A stretch of DNA of 7,472 nt, from contig VGIY01000126.1 of assembly GCA_016867695.1 (NCBI GenBank), positions 1 to 7,472 of the forward strand, written 5' to 3'. Of this stretch, positions 6,634-7,472 are shown in pieces. A program made the position numbers and the translations under genes. Below the pieces are notes generated by a model. The model worked only from the letters and a program-made list of their open reading frames with translations, did no database searches and had not been told where the DNA came from. Numbering within the stretch: the first letter of the stretch is position 1; each line of letters begins with the position of its first letter. Origin of the DNA: Candidatus Eiseniibacteriota bacterium. Lineage in GTDB: Bacteria > Eisenbacteria > RBG-16-71-46 > CAIMUX01 > WJJG01.

Positions 6634-7188
6634 ATGGCGAAGCCTGCATCTGGATCGCGCGAGACCCCCCGTGCCGGCGCCGGCGGCGCCGGTGCGAGGG
6701 GGCAGGCGGGGAAGCGAGGCAAGCCGGTCGTGGGCGTGCTCTACGGGAGCACATCCGACGAGCCGGTGATCAAGGAGTGCCTGCAGGTGCTCGAACGCTT
6801 CGGCGTTCCCTACGAGGCGGCGGTCCTCTCGGCGCACCGGATGCCGGAGAAGACGGCTGCCTACGCCCGCGGCGCGCGCAAGCGCGGGCTGCGGGTGATC
6901 GTCTGCGGCGCGGGGATGGCCGCCCACCTGCCGGGCGTCGTCGCCTCGCTGACGACGCTGCCGGTGATCGGCATCCCGCTGTGCGGCTCGGCGCTCGAGG
7001 GGGTCGATGCGCTCTTCTCGATGGTCCAGATGCCCGCCGGCGTGCCGGTGGCCACCGTGGCCGTGGGCAAGGCGGGGGCGAAGAACGCCGGGGTCCTCGC
7101 GGCGCAGATCCTCGCCCTCTCCGATCCGGCGCTGGCGCGGCGCGTGGAGGAACTGAAGAGCCGCCTGGAGGGGGGCGAGAAGCTCTAG
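6634..7188 (+). CDS. purE: N5-carboxyaminoimidazole ribonucleotide mutase (class I PurE)
   Basis: Small octamer-forming enzyme of purine synthesis that rearranges N5-CAIR to CAIR. Visible class I motifs: GSTSD (38-42), SAHRMPE with the catalytic His68 (66-72), GAGMAAHLPG (92-101), and QMPAGVPVATVAVGKAGAKNA (132-152). The SAHR and AAHLPG segments fit bacterial class I rather than the class II (animal/spirochete) AIR carboxylase, so a PurK partner is expected elsewhere in the genome; none is in this window. The protein has 184 residues. The first 30 or so are Gly/Ala/Arg-rich, look disordered, and are an extension relative to the conserved core beginning near residue 30. The ATG is supported by AAGGAGG (6623-6629), so the extension is probably real. 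It lies 14 bp after purD. Confidence 0.96.
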   Translation: MAKPASGSRETPRAGAGGAGARGQAGKRGKPVVGVLYGSTSDEPVIKECLQVLERFGVPYEAAVLSAHRMPEKTAAYARGARKRGLRVIVCGAGMAAHLPGVVASLTTLPVIGIPLCGSALEGVDALFSMVQMPAGVPVATVAVGKAGAKNAGVLAAQILALSDPALARRVEELKSRLEGGEKL

Positions 7189-7249
7189 CGCTGCGGGGCG
7201 GGCGGGCGGAGAGAAGCGCCGGCGCGGCGTGCGGCGCGGGTGGGAAGGC

Positions 7250-7293
7250 CTGCGGGTGCCCCCGCGGATAGAGCGCTCCGCCCCGGCGGGCGG
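7250..7293. terminator. Possible bidirectional termination region between convergent genes
   Basis: Two GC-rich hairpins lie in the gap between convergent genes. CTGCGGG (7250-7256) pairs with CCCGCGG (7261-7267) around a 4-base loop, with one T-G wobble. CCGCCC (7278-7283) pairs perfectly with GGGCGG (7288-7293) around a 4-base loop, two bases from the minus-strand stop codon. Neither is followed by a T-run on its strand, so intrinsic termination is not demonstrated. Placement at a convergent junction is the main support. Confidence 0.35.
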
Positions 7294-7295
7294 TC

Positions 7296-7472
7296 TCAGG
7301 GGAGGTGCTCGAAGGGGCGCTTCAGCGTGGCCTGCAGCCGGTCCTGGCGGAGCCGATCGAGGAGCTCGTCCCGCCTCGGCGCCAGACGCTTGAGCGGCCG
7401 CGGCGGCACCCGATCGAGCAGGTAGGCGGCGAAGAGGGGTAGCGCGAGGCTGAGGTCGACCGGCACGCCGAT
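7296..7472 (-). CDS. 3' end of an unidentified minus-strand gene (partial)
   Basis: Reading the minus strand from the window edge, 58 codons run without interruption to TGA (complement of 7296-7298). The frame prefers G/C at third positions, as expected for a real gene here. The visible C-terminus begins IGVPVDLSLALPLFAAYLL, continues with an Arg/Leu/Asp-rich probably helical segment (RRDELLDRLRQDRLQATL), and ends KRPFEHLP. The first part could be a membrane or buried helix. I do not recognise the family from this fragment. It is convergent with purE and therefore not part of the purine operon. Confidence 0.6.
   Translation of the reverse strand: MGVPVDLSLALPLFAAYLLDRVPPRPLKRLAPRRDELLDRLRQDRLQATLKRPFEHLP

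Noticed and set aside
5234..6754. Long open frame (506 codons) on the minus strand opposite purD and the start of purE
   Set aside because: PurD and PurE motifs are unambiguous on the plus strand. The antisense product is Arg/Pro/Ala-rich low-complexity sequence typical of reversed high-GC codons.
1..7472. Defence island, CRISPR array, toxin-antitoxin pair or prophage
   Set aside because: No repeat-spacer pattern, no paired small genes, and no phage or nuclease/helicase signatures are visible. The only mobile DNA is the single IS.

Overview
The window comes from a high-GC bacterium. It carries secreted, modular proteins of a style common in the Candidatus Eisenbacteria / FCB-like lineages: a multidomain S8 protease ending in a FlgD-type Ig domain, and a signal-peptide-bearing right-handed beta-helix protein with a characteristic Cys-rich C-terminus. 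This lineage guess rests on my recollection of family sequences, not on a search.

Layout. Positions 1 to 4155 are one large gene for an extracellular subtilisin-like (S8) protease, cut in two by a complete 1363-bp ISL3-family insertion sequence (1472-2834). The IS sits between the codons for the catalytic His and the oxyanion Asn/catalytic Ser. It is flanked by a perfect 8-bp direct repeat (AGCTTATG). Deleting the IS plus one repeat copy (1371 bp, divisible by 3) rejoins the two halves in frame. The host gene was therefore intact before insertion, and the insertion is probably recent. The transposase gene (1562-2806) is intact and has its metal-binding Cys/His and DDE residues. A long inverted repeat lies directly in front of its start codon.

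Downstream is a 299-residue secreted beta-helix protein (4229-5128), preceded by a strong hairpin in the short gap after the protease. A 180-bp GC-rich gap follows. Then come two purine-biosynthesis genes, purD (5309-6619) and purE (6634-7188), 14 bp apart, each with a good ribosome-binding site; they look like an operon for two steps of de novo IMP synthesis. The window ends with the 3' end of an unidentified gene on the minus strand (7296-7472), convergent with purE.

How the parts relate: the protease and beta-helix genes are surface or secreted functions, and purD-purE is unrelated housekeeping. The only real event is the IS insertion that inactivates the protease. I see no CRISPR array, tRNA, rRNA, phage or defence genes, and no convincing new multi-gene system. 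The most interesting signals are the exact, in-frame-reversible IS disruption, the hairpin that may mask the transposase ribosome-binding site, and the hairpin before the beta-helix gene.
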